From Arcobacter iocasae (GTDB lineage: Bacteria; Campylobacterota; Campylobacteria; Campylobacterales; Arcobacteraceae), in NCBI RefSeq assembly GCF_042214795.1, contig NZ_CP090177.1, positions 1,364,001 to 1,428,000 of the forward strand: a stretch of 64,000 nt of DNA, given 5' to 3'. A program made the translations under genes and the position numbers. The notes beneath the pieces are model-generated. The model was not told where the DNA came from. It searched no databases and was given only the letters and a program-made list of their open reading frames with translations. Positions 8,154 to 16,921 of this stretch are shown one piece after another. How positions within the stretch are numbered: position 1 is the stretch's first letter; every line of letters begins with the position of its first letter.

Positions 8154-9803
8154 TTAATCCAATCTATTTATAAATAGATTTTTTATTTTTGTAATCAATG
8201 AATTATCCTCATATCTCAATCTAAAATAACCCTTTTGAATCTCTTTTATTAAAATATGATTTTTAAGACTTTTATCTTCATTTGGATAATCTTCTCTAAA
8301 ATGAGCTCCACGGCTTTCTTTTCTTTTTTGTGCTGAAAGTATTATGGCTTCGGATATTTCAAGGGCATTTCTTAGTTCCAATATGGAAATAAGTTCAACA
8401 TTATTTGTTTTTTCTTTATTTATGCAATGAAGTGAATATGACTCTCTTCTTAGATATTTTACATAATCAAAAGCTTTAATCAAACTCTTTTCAGATCTTA
8501 TAATTCCTACTTTTTCAAATAAAACTTTTCCTAAGGAGATTCTAATTGCATTAAAATTCTTTGTAGTATCACCTTCAAAGATTTTGTCTATATTTTGAAT
8601 ATCTTTTATAACCGTATTATAATCAATTGGTAAATACTCTTTATAGTGAGTATATTTATAGGCTTTTTGACCTACTAGTTCCCCAAAGATAGTTCCCTCT
8701 AAAAGAGAATTTCCTCCAAGTCTATTTGCTCCATGTACTCCATTTGAAGCCATCTCTCCACAGACAAAAAGTCCTTTTATTGAAGTATCTCCCATATTTG
8801 TATCAACTCCACCCATACTATAATGAGCCACGGGTTTTACTTTTAATAACTCTTTGCTAATGTCTATTCCCACTTGATTATATGCTGCATTAAATAGTGA
8901 GGGCAACTTTTCTTGAATTTTTTCATACCCTAAATGTCTTAAGTCAATAAATACTTCTTTTCCATTGTTTTGTTGTTCAAGTATTGCTTTTGCAATTTTA
9001 TCTCTTGTCTCAAGCTCATTGATGAATCTCTCACCATTACTATTTATTAAAAATCCACCTTCAGCTCTAGCAGCTTCAGTTACTAGGTAATTTGTTTTTG
9101 CTATTCCTGTTGGATGAAATTGCATAAATTCCATATCTTTTAGAACTAATCCAGCTCTTAAACAAACAGCTAATAAATCACCCGTATAATCTTGTGCATT
9201 GGTAGAATTACCCCTAAATATTCCAGCATATCCACCACCAGCAAGAACTACAGCTTTTGCTGGATATACTAAAACAGAAGTATCTGATCTTCTTAGGCAA
9301 ACTACACCAGAAACAGAGTTTTCATGGGTAGCTAGATTTAAAACATAAGTATTAACCAAAAAAGTTATACCAACTTCTTTTGCTTTTTTTATTAAAGCTT
9401 GCGTTATAGCAAAACCAGTTTTATCTCCCACATAACAAGTTCTATTTGATGAACCTCCACCAAAGGGTCTTTGTAAGATATTTCCTTTTTCATCTTTGTC
9501 AAAATTTACTCCATAATCTTCAAGTTTTGAGATTATTTTGGAAGCATTTTTACACATATAAGTTATAGCATTTATATCTGCTAAGCCTTTTGATGATTTA
9601 AAAGTATCATCTATATGAGAATTTATTGCATAAGAATCTTTAGGATTTATAACTGCATTTATTCCACCACTTGCCATGGCTGAATTTGATTTGAAGATGT
9701 TTCCTTTTGTAATTAAAGCCACGCTATTATGAGCTTTTTTAGCTTCGATTGCGGCCATAAGTCCAGCAACTCCACCACCAACTACAATTACATCATAAAT
9801 CAT
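8154..9803 (-). CDS. FAD-dependent oxidoreductase of the L-aspartate oxidase / fumarate reductase family
   Basis: 549 aa flavoprotein. The FAD Rossmann motif VVGGGVAGLMAA starts at residue 7. Family motifs follow: SGGINAV, QFHPTGI, AHYSMGGVDT, GEMASNGVHGANRLGG and ESRGAHFREDYP near the C-terminus. The length matches NadB (about 540 aa), and there is no iron-sulfur (FrdB) or membrane partner beside it, which favours an aspartate-oxidase-like or soluble fumarate reductase-like enzyme. It begins 2 bp after the aldo/keto reductase gene and shares its sigma-54 promoter, so it is expected to be expressed during nitrogen fixation. The substrate is uncertain. Confidence 0.75.
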   Translation of the reverse strand: MIYDVIVVGGGVAGLMAAIEAKKAHNSVALITKGNIFKSNSAMASGGINAVINPKDSYAINSHIDDTFKSSKGLADINAITYMCKNASKIISKLEDYGVNFDKDEKGNILQRPFGGGSSNRTCYVGDKTGFAITQALIKKAKEVGITFLVNTYVLNLATHENSVSGVVCLRRSDTSVLVYPAKAVVLAGGGYAGIFRGNSTNAQDYTGDLLAVCLRAGLVLKDMEFMQFHPTGIAKTNYLVTEAARAEGGFLINSNGERFINELETRDKIAKAILEQQNNGKEVFIDLRHLGYEKIQEKLPSLFNAAYNQVGIDISKELLKVKPVAHYSMGGVDTNMGDTSIKGLFVCGEMASNGVHGANRLGGNSLLEGTIFGELVGQKAYKYTHYKEYLPIDYNTVIKDIQNIDKIFEGDTTKNFNAIRISLGKVLFEKVGIIRSEKSLIKAFDYVKYLRRESYSLHCINKEKTNNVELISILELRNALEISEAIILSAQKRKESRGAHFREDYPNEDKSLKNHILIKEIQKGYFRLRYEDNSLITKIKNLFINRLD

Positions 9804-9805
9804 TA

Positions 9806-10915
9806 TTAAACTCTATACATTAAATCGTAGTGTGCTCTTGGAGTTGTTTTTATTTGGGTTATTTTTAGATTACTTTTTATATGTACTGGAACTTTTGATG
9901 CAAAAAGTGAAGTAATGATTCCAGGCGTTGATCTTACAAATTGAAGTGCTAGTTGAATATCATTTTCTAATACCATTTTATTATCTAGTAAGTAACCAGT
10001 TTCTGCTTTAAATGATTTTTTAAATAGGTGCATTTGAAGTAATGAAGAACTGCTAATAACACCAATTTTTAGTCTATGTGATGCTTGTAATAAAGTACAC
10101 TCTTCGCCTTTTACCGTTTGTGTTGGCATTGTATATATGTTTGTTTTTGCAATATTAAAAGGAGTTTGAATATATTTAAAATGATGATTTTCTCCACCAA
10201 CTTTAAGTGCAATTTCTACTAAATCTTCTAAATTGATATGCTCTCCTGTAGATTTATCACTAAAGCCATTCCAAACAGCAACACCATAATATTTGATAAA
10301 GCCCATTTTTACCATTTTTTCAAATCGTTTAAAAATAGACTCAACTTTCTTTAGAAATTTTTTGTATCCATTCTTTTGTATTTGTATTTCTGGATTATGC
10401 AAATAATAAATATCAAACTTATCAATTCCCATATTTTCAAGTGACTTTTTACACGACCACTCTATAAAATCAGCACTTAAACAGTGTTGATCTAGTTCAA
10501 TATCTTCTTTTGTAGCGAGTTTTGTTTTGATAATATTATCTTCAATCCAAGTATATGGATTTTTTGGAAACGGATATTCAAGTTGAATAAAACCACCCTT
10601 TGAACAAATAATTAGCTCTTCTCTTTTAACTATTTTCTCTTCAAAAAGTTCTTTTAATGCAATACCAATCTCTTTTTCACTTTGACCATATCTATAATTA
10701 CTTGCACTATCTATTAAGTTTATGCCATTTTTAACAGCCTCTTTTACTCCTTCAATATAATGAAAAACATAATTCTCTTCTTTATAAGGTTCTTTATTAA
10801 AAGTACCAAGACCAAGTTTTGAGAAAATCAGGTCATTGCTTTTGATATAAAACTCTTTGTAAGTTGAAAATTTTTTTGCAAAATTGTGAGTTGCTTCTAA
10901 AGTTGCTTCTGTCAT
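9806..10915 (-). CDS. Aldo/keto reductase
   Basis: 369 aa, an AKR-type TIM barrel. Visible are GINLIDSASNYRYGQSEKEI (Asp and Tyr of the catalytic tetrad) and FDIYYLHNPE (catalytic His region). The C-terminal part KVPVHIKSNLKI corresponds to the cofactor phosphate-binding segment of family 11-like AKRs. First gene of the operon AKR - FAD oxidoreductase - nifT, transcribed from a sigma-54 promoter at 11013-11028. A long leader containing a terminator-like hairpin precedes it. Substrate unknown; a nitrogen-fixation role rests on promoter and context only. Confidence 0.85.
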   Translation of the reverse strand: MTEATLEATHNFAKKFSTYKEFYIKSNDLIFSKLGLGTFNKEPYKEENYVFHYIEGVKEAVKNGINLIDSASNYRYGQSEKEIGIALKELFEEKIVKREELIICSKGGFIQLEYPFPKNPYTWIEDNIIKTKLATKEDIELDQHCLSADFIEWSCKKSLENMGIDKFDIYYLHNPEIQIQKNGYKKFLKKVESIFKRFEKMVKMGFIKYYGVAVWNGFSDKSTGEHINLEDLVEIALKVGGENHHFKYIQTPFNIAKTNIYTMPTQTVKGEECTLLQASHRLKIGVISSSSLLQMHLFKKSFKAETGYLLDNKMVLENDIQLALQFVRSTPGIITSLFASKVPVHIKSNLKITQIKTTPRAHYDLMYRV

Positions 10916-10941
10916 AAATATTTTTCCTTATTCAATTCCTT

Positions 10942-10979
10942 TGTAAAAAAAGAGTAAAATTGGGGGAATTTTACTCTTT
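10942..10979 (-). terminator. Terminator-like hairpin in the aldo/keto reductase leader
   Basis: 13-bp perfect stem (AAAGAGTAAAATT with AATTTTACTCTTT) and a CCCCC loop on the minus strand, followed directly by a run of T. It lies between the sigma-54 promoter (11013-11028) and the AUG at 10915, so it would stop or attenuate the operon's own transcript. There is no upstream minus-strand gene for it to terminate. Confidence 0.6.
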
Positions 10980-11012
10980 AAAATTTAACTACAAAAGGTT
11001 GACTAATATATA

Positions 11013-11028
11013 TGCAAGAAGTGTTCCC
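11013..11028 (-). promoter_or_regulatory. Sigma-54 promoter of the AKR - FAD oxidoreductase - nifT operon
   Basis: Minus strand GGAACACTTCTTGC, GG at 11026-11027 and GC at 11014-11015 with 10 bases between. The predicted leader is about 90 nt. Confidence 0.85.
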
Positions 11029-11072
11029 TTAAAAATCAAGGATTTTAAGTAATTAAAGAGTAACTTATATTT

Positions 11073-11081
11073 TGCTATTAT
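11073..11081 (+). promoter_or_regulatory. Extended -10 promoter of the hydrogenase fusion gene
   Basis: TGCTATTAT, 30 bp before the ATG at 11111. No GG-N10-GC match was found on the plus strand here, so the hydrogenase genes are probably not directly sigma-54 dependent. Confidence 0.4.
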
Positions 11082-11110
11082 TAATGTAATCCATAAAAAA
11101 GAGATGTCAA

Positions 11111-13534
11111 ATGAAGATAGTTATTATTGGTGGGGGAATTGCCGCAGTTTATTTAGCAAATAATATTTTAAATGTAGATTCATCATGTAGTGTTACTATG
11201 CTTAGTGATGAAGAATATATCCCTTATGATAGGATACATCTTTGTAGGCTAATAGAGTCTAACAATGATGTTGAAAACATAAAATTAGAACTAAATAGTG
11301 CTGTAAATCTGCAACTTAATCAAACTGTTTCAAATATAAATAAAGAGAAAAAACAAGTCCTTTCAAATGATAAAATCTTTGACTACGACAAACTAATCAT
11401 TGCCACAGGCTCAACACCAATCACTCTTTTAGATACAAATTTAGAAAATGTTTCTGTTTTTAGAAATATAAATGATTGTAAAAAAATAGAACAATATTGT
11501 AAAACAAATGAAGTAGTACTAGTAGGAAGTGGACCTATTGCTTTAGAGTTACTAGATACTTTAAATGAAATGAGTGAGGTGAAAAGTATAACTTTACTCA
11601 TAAGAAGTAAACACTTATATGATAAATATATCTCTGCTGAATCTATGCAAATAATGGAAAATAGTTTTCTAAAGAACAAAAAAGTAAGAATATCTTATGA
11701 AGATGAGATTGTTGATACCCAAATTATAAATAACAAAATAGAAGTTTTAAAAACAAAAAAACTAAATATAAAAAATCCTTTTATTGTTTTTGGAATAGGA
11801 ATAAAAGCAAATGCAAAACCTTTTGAAAAATTCATTGATGTAAACAGAGGGATTTTGGTAAATGAGTTTATGCAAAGTAGTGATGAAAATATCTATGCTG
11901 TTGGAGAGTGTTCCGAAGTTGTAAAAGATAATTTTGTAGCAGGGCATGTAAAAGAGTGTACAACTCAAGCAAATGTAGCCATATCTCATATTTTTCAAAA
12001 GGATATCATGCGCTTTGAACTTGATACAGCAGTTGATATGCTTAAAATTGGGGATTTTACTTTAGTTGAAATTTGCTCATCAGATTTTAATAAAGATTTT
12101 GAAAAGGTTGTTATTGAATCAATAGATAAAAAAAGAGTTGATGAATACTTCTTAAAAGATAAAAAACTTATTAGATTTATAGGAATTAATTCAAATATTG
12201 ATACAGCATATTTAGAAAAAGTTATAAATGAAAAAGATGAGATAGATTTAAACTATTTATATGAAAATAGAGAATTAAGCCCAAGGGGGAAATTGGTCTG
12301 CGCATGTAAACATATCTATTATGAGGATTTAAAAAATCTTATAGTTTCATGTAAGATTGACTCTTTTTCTTCAATGAAAGAGTTCAGTGAAGCAGGAAGA
12401 GTTTGTGGAAGGTGTAAAAAAGAGCTTGATGATATTATCATTGCTTCACAAGATTTAATAGATAATAAAACTCCTAGAAAAACCAAAGAAGAGATAAAAT
12501 TAGAAGAAGAGTTAAAAAGAAGTAAAAGAAGCGTAGATAAATTTAAAAAACTACACCCGAAAAATGAAATGGATGAAAAAAACCTAGAATCAGCTCTGAA
12601 AATGCTTGATATTGGTAAAAGTGAAGTAAATAGTTGGATTTCAATGGTAACAGCTAGTATGAAACTAAATCCAGCTTTTGAGGATGTTGTAAATGATGGA
12701 CTTAAAAATTTAAATAAGATTCCAATTATTTGGTTGGAACTTAGTGATTGTAGTGGAAATAGTGAAGCTTTTATTAAATCATCAAATCCAGTATTAGAAG
12801 ACTTGATATTTGACTATATCTCTTTGGATTATCATGAGTTACTTATGAGTGCAAGTGGTGAGGAGAGTGAGACTATCTTAGAAAATATAATCAAAAATGA
12901 TAAAGGCAAATATGTTTTGATAGTTGAAGGTGCAGTTCCTTTAGCTCTTGATGGAAAATATTTACGAATAGGGAAAAAAGGTGAAACAGGAGTTGAGCTT
13001 TTAAAAAAATGTGCAAAAGATGCAGCCCTAGTATTGGCAGTTGGTTCTTGTGCTTTTGATGGAGGAGTAGTGTCTGCCTATCCAAATCCAACAGGAGCTG
13101 TTGGAGTAGCAGAAGCTTTAAATAGAAATGATATTATAAATATCACAGGCTGTCCAACAAACCCTATAAATATAGTAGGAACACTGCTTTCTTATATGAT
13201 GTTTGAAGAGTTGCCGGCCTTAGATAAATTTAATCGACCTTTATGGGCTTATGAACAAAGGGTTCATGATAATTGTGAAAGAAGAGGTCACTATGAACTT
13301 GGCGAATTTGTAAAAGAGTGGGGAGATGATGGGGCAAAAAATGGTTGGTGTCTTTTTGAAATGGGTTGTAAAGGACCATATGCAAATGTAAACTGTCCAT
13401 CTATGAAGTTCAATCAAGGAACAAGTTGGCCCGTACAAGTTGGACATGGTTGTATGGGTTGTACTGAGCTTGGATTTTTTGATAAATTTGCAAATGAGAG
13501 AGTATATATAGAAACTAAAGAGGATGAAAAATGA
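11111..13534 (+). CDS. Fusion: FAD oxidoreductase - BFD [2Fe-2S] domain - [NiFe] hydrogenase small subunit
   Basis: 807 aa, three modules. Residues 1-300 are a NirB-like pyridine-nucleotide oxidoreductase (FAD motif VIIGGGIAAVY; second Rossmann VVLVGSGPIALE; GECSEV). Residues 395-440 are a BFD-like [2Fe-2S] domain (C397, C399, C432, C435). Residues about 538-800 are a [NiFe] hydrogenase small subunit without a Tat signal, so cytoplasmic. The proximal-cluster motif is C547-S-G-N550, with Asn for the usual second Cys, plus C647 and C681. Distal ligands are H719, C722, C747 and C753; medial ligands are C762, C781 and C784. The ATGA overlap with the large subunit indicates coupled translation. 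The fusion suggests direct exchange of H2 electrons with NAD(P)H or another carrier. Confidence 0.85.
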   Translation: MKIVIIGGGIAAVYLANNILNVDSSCSVTMLSDEEYIPYDRIHLCRLIESNNDVENIKLELNSAVNLQLNQTVSNINKEKKQVLSNDKIFDYDKLIIATGSTPITLLDTNLENVSVFRNINDCKKIEQYCKTNEVVLVGSGPIALELLDTLNEMSEVKSITLLIRSKHLYDKYISAESMQIMENSFLKNKKVRISYEDEIVDTQIINNKIEVLKTKKLNIKNPFIVFGIGIKANAKPFEKFIDVNRGILVNEFMQSSDENIYAVGECSEVVKDNFVAGHVKECTTQANVAISHIFQKDIMRFELDTAVDMLKIGDFTLVEICSSDFNKDFEKVVIESIDKKRVDEYFLKDKKLIRFIGINSNIDTAYLEKVINEKDEIDLNYLYENRELSPRGKLVCACKHIYYEDLKNLIVSCKIDSFSSMKEFSEAGRVCGRCKKELDDIIIASQDLIDNKTPRKTKEEIKLEEELKRSKRSVDKFKKLHPKNEMDEKNLESALKMLDIGKSEVNSWISMVTASMKLNPAFEDVVNDGLKNLNKIPIIWLELSDCSGNSEAFIKSSNPVLEDLIFDYISLDYHELLMSASGEESETILENIIKNDKGKYVLIVEGAVPLALDGKYLRIGKKGETGVELLKKCAKDAALVLAVGSCAFDGGVVSAYPNPTGAVGVAEALNRNDIINITGCPTNPINIVGTLLSYMMFEELPALDKFNRPLWAYEQRVHDNCERRGHYELGEFVKEWGDDGAKNGWCLFEMGCKGPYANVNCPSMKFNQGTSWPVQVGHGCMGCTELGFFDKFANERVYIETKEDEK

Positions 13535-15192
13535 TGAAAAAGATTGTTATTGATCCAATTACTAGAATTGAGGGGCACTTAAGAGCTGAAGTAGAAGTTG
13601 ATGAAAAAGGCATTGTTCAAGAAGCTTATGTAAGTGGTCAACTTTTTAGAGGTATTGAAATTATTTTACAAAATAGAGACCCTAGAGACGCAGGACTTCT
13701 AGCTGGAAGAGTTTGTGGGGTTTGTACAAATTCACATTTTAGAGGAGCTATTGGAGCTGTTGAAAATGCATATTCTTTGAGTATTCCCCAAAATGCAAGG
13801 ATAATAAGAGATTTGATGTCTATGGCTTTGTTTATTCAAGATCATGTGGTACATTTTTATCAATTACACTTGCTTGATTTTGTAGATGTGCTAAGTGCAT
13901 TAAAAGCAAATCCAAAAGAGACAACAAAAGAGGCTCATAAATATAGTGCTAAACCTTTTAGAAACTCAAATACACATTATGATACGGTTTTAGAAAAACT
14001 TCAGAACTTTATAGATGCAGGAAGACTTGGCCCTTTTAATAGTGGATATTGGGGACATAGTGATTATAAGTTAAGTAGTGAACAAAATTTAATTTTATTA
14101 TCCCACTATTTTGAAGCCTTGCAATTTCAAACAAAAATATCAAAAGCTATAGCAATCTTTGGTGGAAAAACTCCCCATCCTCAATCTTTGGTTGTAGGTG
14201 GAATTACCAGTGTTGCTGATATGTTAAATCCCCAAAGATTAAATGACTTTATTTTTGTAATAAAAGAAGCAAGTGATTTTATAAATCGAGCTTATTTACC
14301 TGATATGAAACTTTTAGCAATTGCTTATAAAGATGAAATAAAATCTAAAAGTGGAAAAACAATAGGTAACTTCTTGAGTGTGGGTGGTTACCCTATAAAT
14401 AAAGAGATGAAACTTTTTTCTACTGGAGTAATTTTTGAACAAGATTTCTCAAATATACAAGAGTTTGATGCCAATAAAATAAAAGAAGAAGTACAAAGAG
14501 CTTGGTATAGCGATGATGAAAAACAAGAACCTTTTTATACTGATTTAAATGAAGATGGAACTTTAAAAACTAAAAATAAAGATGATAAATACTCTTGGAT
14601 AAAAGCTCCCCGATATGATGGAAAGACTATGGAAACAGGTCCTGTGGCAAGACTTATTATTAGTTATTTAAATAATAATACTGCCATAAACTCTTTTGTT
14701 GATGAGTTTTTAAAAGAGACCTCTTTAAGTCTTGAAGATTTAAATTCAACTGTTGGAAGAAATTGTGCAAGGGCAATTGAGAGTCAATATATTTGTGAAT
14801 ATATTTTTAAACTTGTTTCAAATTTGATTCAAAATATTAAATACTATGATACGAATACTTGGGATAAATACAATTTTAATGAACTAATAAAAGATGCAAG
14901 TGGATATGTTTTTTTAGAAGTGCCAAGGGGAGTTTTACTTCATAGTGTCAATATAGAAGACTCTAAAATAAAAAATTATCAAATAATTGCCCCAACAACT
15001 TGGAATGCAACTCCCAAAAATAGTGATGGTATTAGAGGTGCATATGAAGAAGCTTTAATTGGTATTGAAATAAAAGATTTAGAAAAACCTCTTGAGGTTT
15101 TAAAAGTCCTACACTCTTTTGATCCATGTTTAGCATGTGCTGTGCATATCATAGATACAAAAGGTAAGTATTTAGGTGAGTATAAAGTTTAA
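13531..15192 (+). CDS. [NiFe] hydrogenase large subunit
   Basis: 553 aa catalytic subunit. The L1 motif RVCGVC gives nickel ligands C62 and C65; the C-terminal L2 motif DPCLACAVH gives C533 and C536. A 14-residue tail follows H539 and must be removed by a dedicated endopeptidase during maturation. That protease and the hyp maturation genes are not in this window. It pairs with the fusion protein immediately upstream (4-bp overlap). The length and motifs fit uptake-type enzymes of groups 1 and 2; the group was not resolved by eye. The probable job is recycling H2 made by nitrogenase. Confidence 0.92.
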   Translation: MMKKIVIDPITRIEGHLRAEVEVDEKGIVQEAYVSGQLFRGIEIILQNRDPRDAGLLAGRVCGVCTNSHFRGAIGAVENAYSLSIPQNARIIRDLMSMALFIQDHVVHFYQLHLLDFVDVLSALKANPKETTKEAHKYSAKPFRNSNTHYDTVLEKLQNFIDAGRLGPFNSGYWGHSDYKLSSEQNLILLSHYFEALQFQTKISKAIAIFGGKTPHPQSLVVGGITSVADMLNPQRLNDFIFVIKEASDFINRAYLPDMKLLAIAYKDEIKSKSGKTIGNFLSVGGYPINKEMKLFSTGVIFEQDFSNIQEFDANKIKEEVQRAWYSDDEKQEPFYTDLNEDGTLKTKNKDDKYSWIKAPRYDGKTMETGPVARLIISYLNNNTAINSFVDEFLKETSLSLEDLNSTVGRNCARAIESQYICEYIFKLVSNLIQNIKYYDTNTWDKYNFNELIKDASGYVFLEVPRGVLLHSVNIEDSKIKNYQIIAPTTWNATPKNSDGIRGAYEEALIGIEIKDLEKPLEVLKVLHSFDPCLACAVHIIDTKGKYLGEYKV

Positions 15193-16046
15193 TTTTCTTT
15201 TGGAAGTAATTTCATTTTACTTCCAAAATCTGCCATACCACTTGAGTACATAGCACTTGAAACTATACCGTCAACGCCTAAAGAGGCATACTCTTTTACA
15301 TTTGATAAAGTTATTCCACCTGCAACTAAGATGCTTACGCTTGGAAAATTCTCATTTTTATATTGAATGATCTTTTTTAATATAGGGATTTTTATTTTAT
15401 CAATTTGAATTACATCTACTTCATTTTGCATTAGAATTATTGCATCTTCATATGTTTCAGTTTCTATTACTATTTTCTTCTCTGGGGATTTTTGTTTTAA
15501 TCTTTTTATATCATTTAAAAAGTCTTTTTCATTTTTATAAACTATTCTGTGTTGAGGGAAAAGAAGAATACTTTCACTTAATCCTAAACGATGGGGTGTA
15601 GCTCCACCTATTATAACTGATTTTATACATAATTTTTTTGCAAAAGGAAAACTTTTTCTAGTGGATAAAAGTTCACAAGTTTTATTTACGCTTTCTATTT
15701 CTTTTTTCATTTTATTAGTATTACTTGCCATCTTACAACTATATTCTAATAATACTTGACAAACTTTCCATGCCTTATGAACATCTTCATATTTACCACT
15801 AAACTCCAAAATTACATCATTTTGTTTTATAAAAGTTTTTGATGGAACAAAACTTTTCACTTCGCAATTTAAAAGCTCAGCAATTCTTTTTGCTTCTTCA
15901 CTACAAGAGACAATAATATCTTCTCTAGTAAAGATACTTAATTTTGCTTTCTTATTTGATTGTCCTTGAAGATAAGTGGTTAAATCAAAGTAAGGTATAT
16001 CATCATTTATATATTGTTGAAGTTCATTATCTGTTAGAATGAACAT
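15189..16046 (-). CDS. modD: ModD-like quinolinate-phosphoribosyltransferase-fold protein
   Basis: 285 aa. The fold family is nicotinate-nucleotide pyrophosphorylase; ModD versions occur in molybdate operons. Supporting segments are YFDLTTYLQG, the ATPHRLGLSE motif (where NadC has a TRKT-type substrate motif) and a C-terminal AGGITLSNVKEYASLGVDGI. Last gene of the mod operon, with AAAGGA before the ATG. Its stop overlaps the end of the convergent hydrogenase gene. The true reaction of ModD is not established. Confidence 0.85.
   Translation of the reverse strand: MFILTDNELQQYINDDIPYFDLTTYLQGQSNKKAKLSIFTREDIIVSCSEEAKRIAELLNCEVKSFVPSKTFIKQNDVILEFSGKYEDVHKAWKVCQVLLEYSCKMASNTNKMKKEIESVNKTCELLSTRKSFPFAKKLCIKSVIIGGATPHRLGLSESILLFPQHRIVYKNEKDFLNDIKRLKQKSPEKKIVIETETYEDAIILMQNEVDVIQIDKIKIPILKKIIQYKNENFPSVSILVAGGITLSNVKEYASLGVDGIVSSAMYSSGMADFGSKMKLLPKEN
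15198..15228. terminator. Inverted repeat at the convergent hydrogenase/modD ends
   Basis: 12-bp perfect arms (ttttggaagtaa / ttacttccaaaa) with a 7-nt loop, inside the last codons of modD and just behind the hydrogenase stop. There is no good T-tract on either side, so terminator function is only plausible. Confidence 0.4.
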
Positions 16047-16063
16047 ATTTTTATCCTTTTATT

Positions 16064-16918
16064 TTAAATCTGTTTTATTAATGGGGCAAAAGCTTTTGTA
16101 CTTACTAAAACTTTTTGTCCTATATTTAAATTTTTTGCTTCATCATTACTTACAACAACTTCTACAAGCTGTTGTCCTATTGATACAATTGCTATTTGAA
16201 TTACATCAACTTTTACAATATCGAGTAATTCACCCTCAAAAGAGAATTTCTGTGAACCACTTGTTTTTAATAAAATATCTTTAGCTTTACCATCATTTAT
16301 TACTAAACCTTGATTTAAAACTATAACTCTATTTGATAATCTATACATTTCACTTGGATCATGACTTACCATTATTGTGGTTGTATTAAATTCCTTATGA
16401 AGCGTTAATATCTCTTGTTGTAGTTTTGCTCTCATTTGGGGATCTAAGGCTGATAAGGGCTCATCCATAAGTAAAAGCTTTGGTTTATTCATTAATGCAC
16501 GACAAAGACTAACTCGTTGTTTTTGTCCACCACTTAAAGTATTAGGTAATCTATTTTTCAACTCTTCCATTTCGGTTATTTTTAAAAGTTTTATTGCTAA
16601 TTCTTTATCTTTTTTCACAAATAAAAGATTATCTATCACACTCATATTTGGAAATAGTGCATAGTCTTGAAAGACAAAACCTATCTCTCTTTTTTGTGGA
16701 ACTAGAAAGCTTGATTCATTTTGCCAATAGTTTTCACCTATTTTTATTTCACCTTTTGCTTCTTCTAGACCTGCAAGTATTCTTAGAAGTGTAGTTTTAC
16801 CACTCCCACTTAATCCTGCTAATGCAATAAAATCACCCTCTTTAATCTCTAAATTTACATCTAAATTCATTTGTCCATCTGAACCATGAAGTTTTTTAAA
16901 TATATCTATTTTTATCAT
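16064..16918 (-). CDS. modC: ModC, molybdate ABC transporter ATPase
   Basis: 284 aa. ABC ATPase with Walker A GLSGSGKTT near residue 36, Q-loop FVFQDYALFP, signature LSGGQKQR and Walker B LLLMDEPLSALD with the H-loop HDPSE. A TOBE (molybdate-binding) domain occupies about 215-284. It lies 3 bp after modB and 17 bp before modD in the mod operon. Together with ModA and ModB it supplies Mo for FeMo-co. Confidence 0.93.
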   Translation of the reverse strand: MIKIDIFKKLHGSDGQMNLDVNLEIKEGDFIALAGLSGSGKTTLLRILAGLEEAKGEIKIGENYWQNESSFLVPQKREIGFVFQDYALFPNMSVIDNLLFVKKDKELAIKLLKITEMEELKNRLPNTLSGGQKQRVSLCRALMNKPKLLLMDEPLSALDPQMRAKLQQEILTLHKEFNTTTIMVSHDPSEMYRLSNRVIVLNQGLVINDGKAKDILLKTSGSQKFSFEGELLDIVKVDVIQIAIVSIGQQLVEVVVSNDEAKNLNIGQKVLVSTKAFAPLIKQI

Positions 16919-16921
16919 ATT

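Noticed and set aside
8154..9803. Calling this gene sdhA/frdA
   Set aside because: No FrdB or FrdC partner, length and motif set closer to NadB, and no signal for a membrane complex.
11383..11679. 98-codon reverse-strand frame inside the hydrogenase fusion gene
   Set aside because: Antisense shadow of a clear protein, with no ribosome binding site or family features. The same reasoning removed many other overlapping frames.
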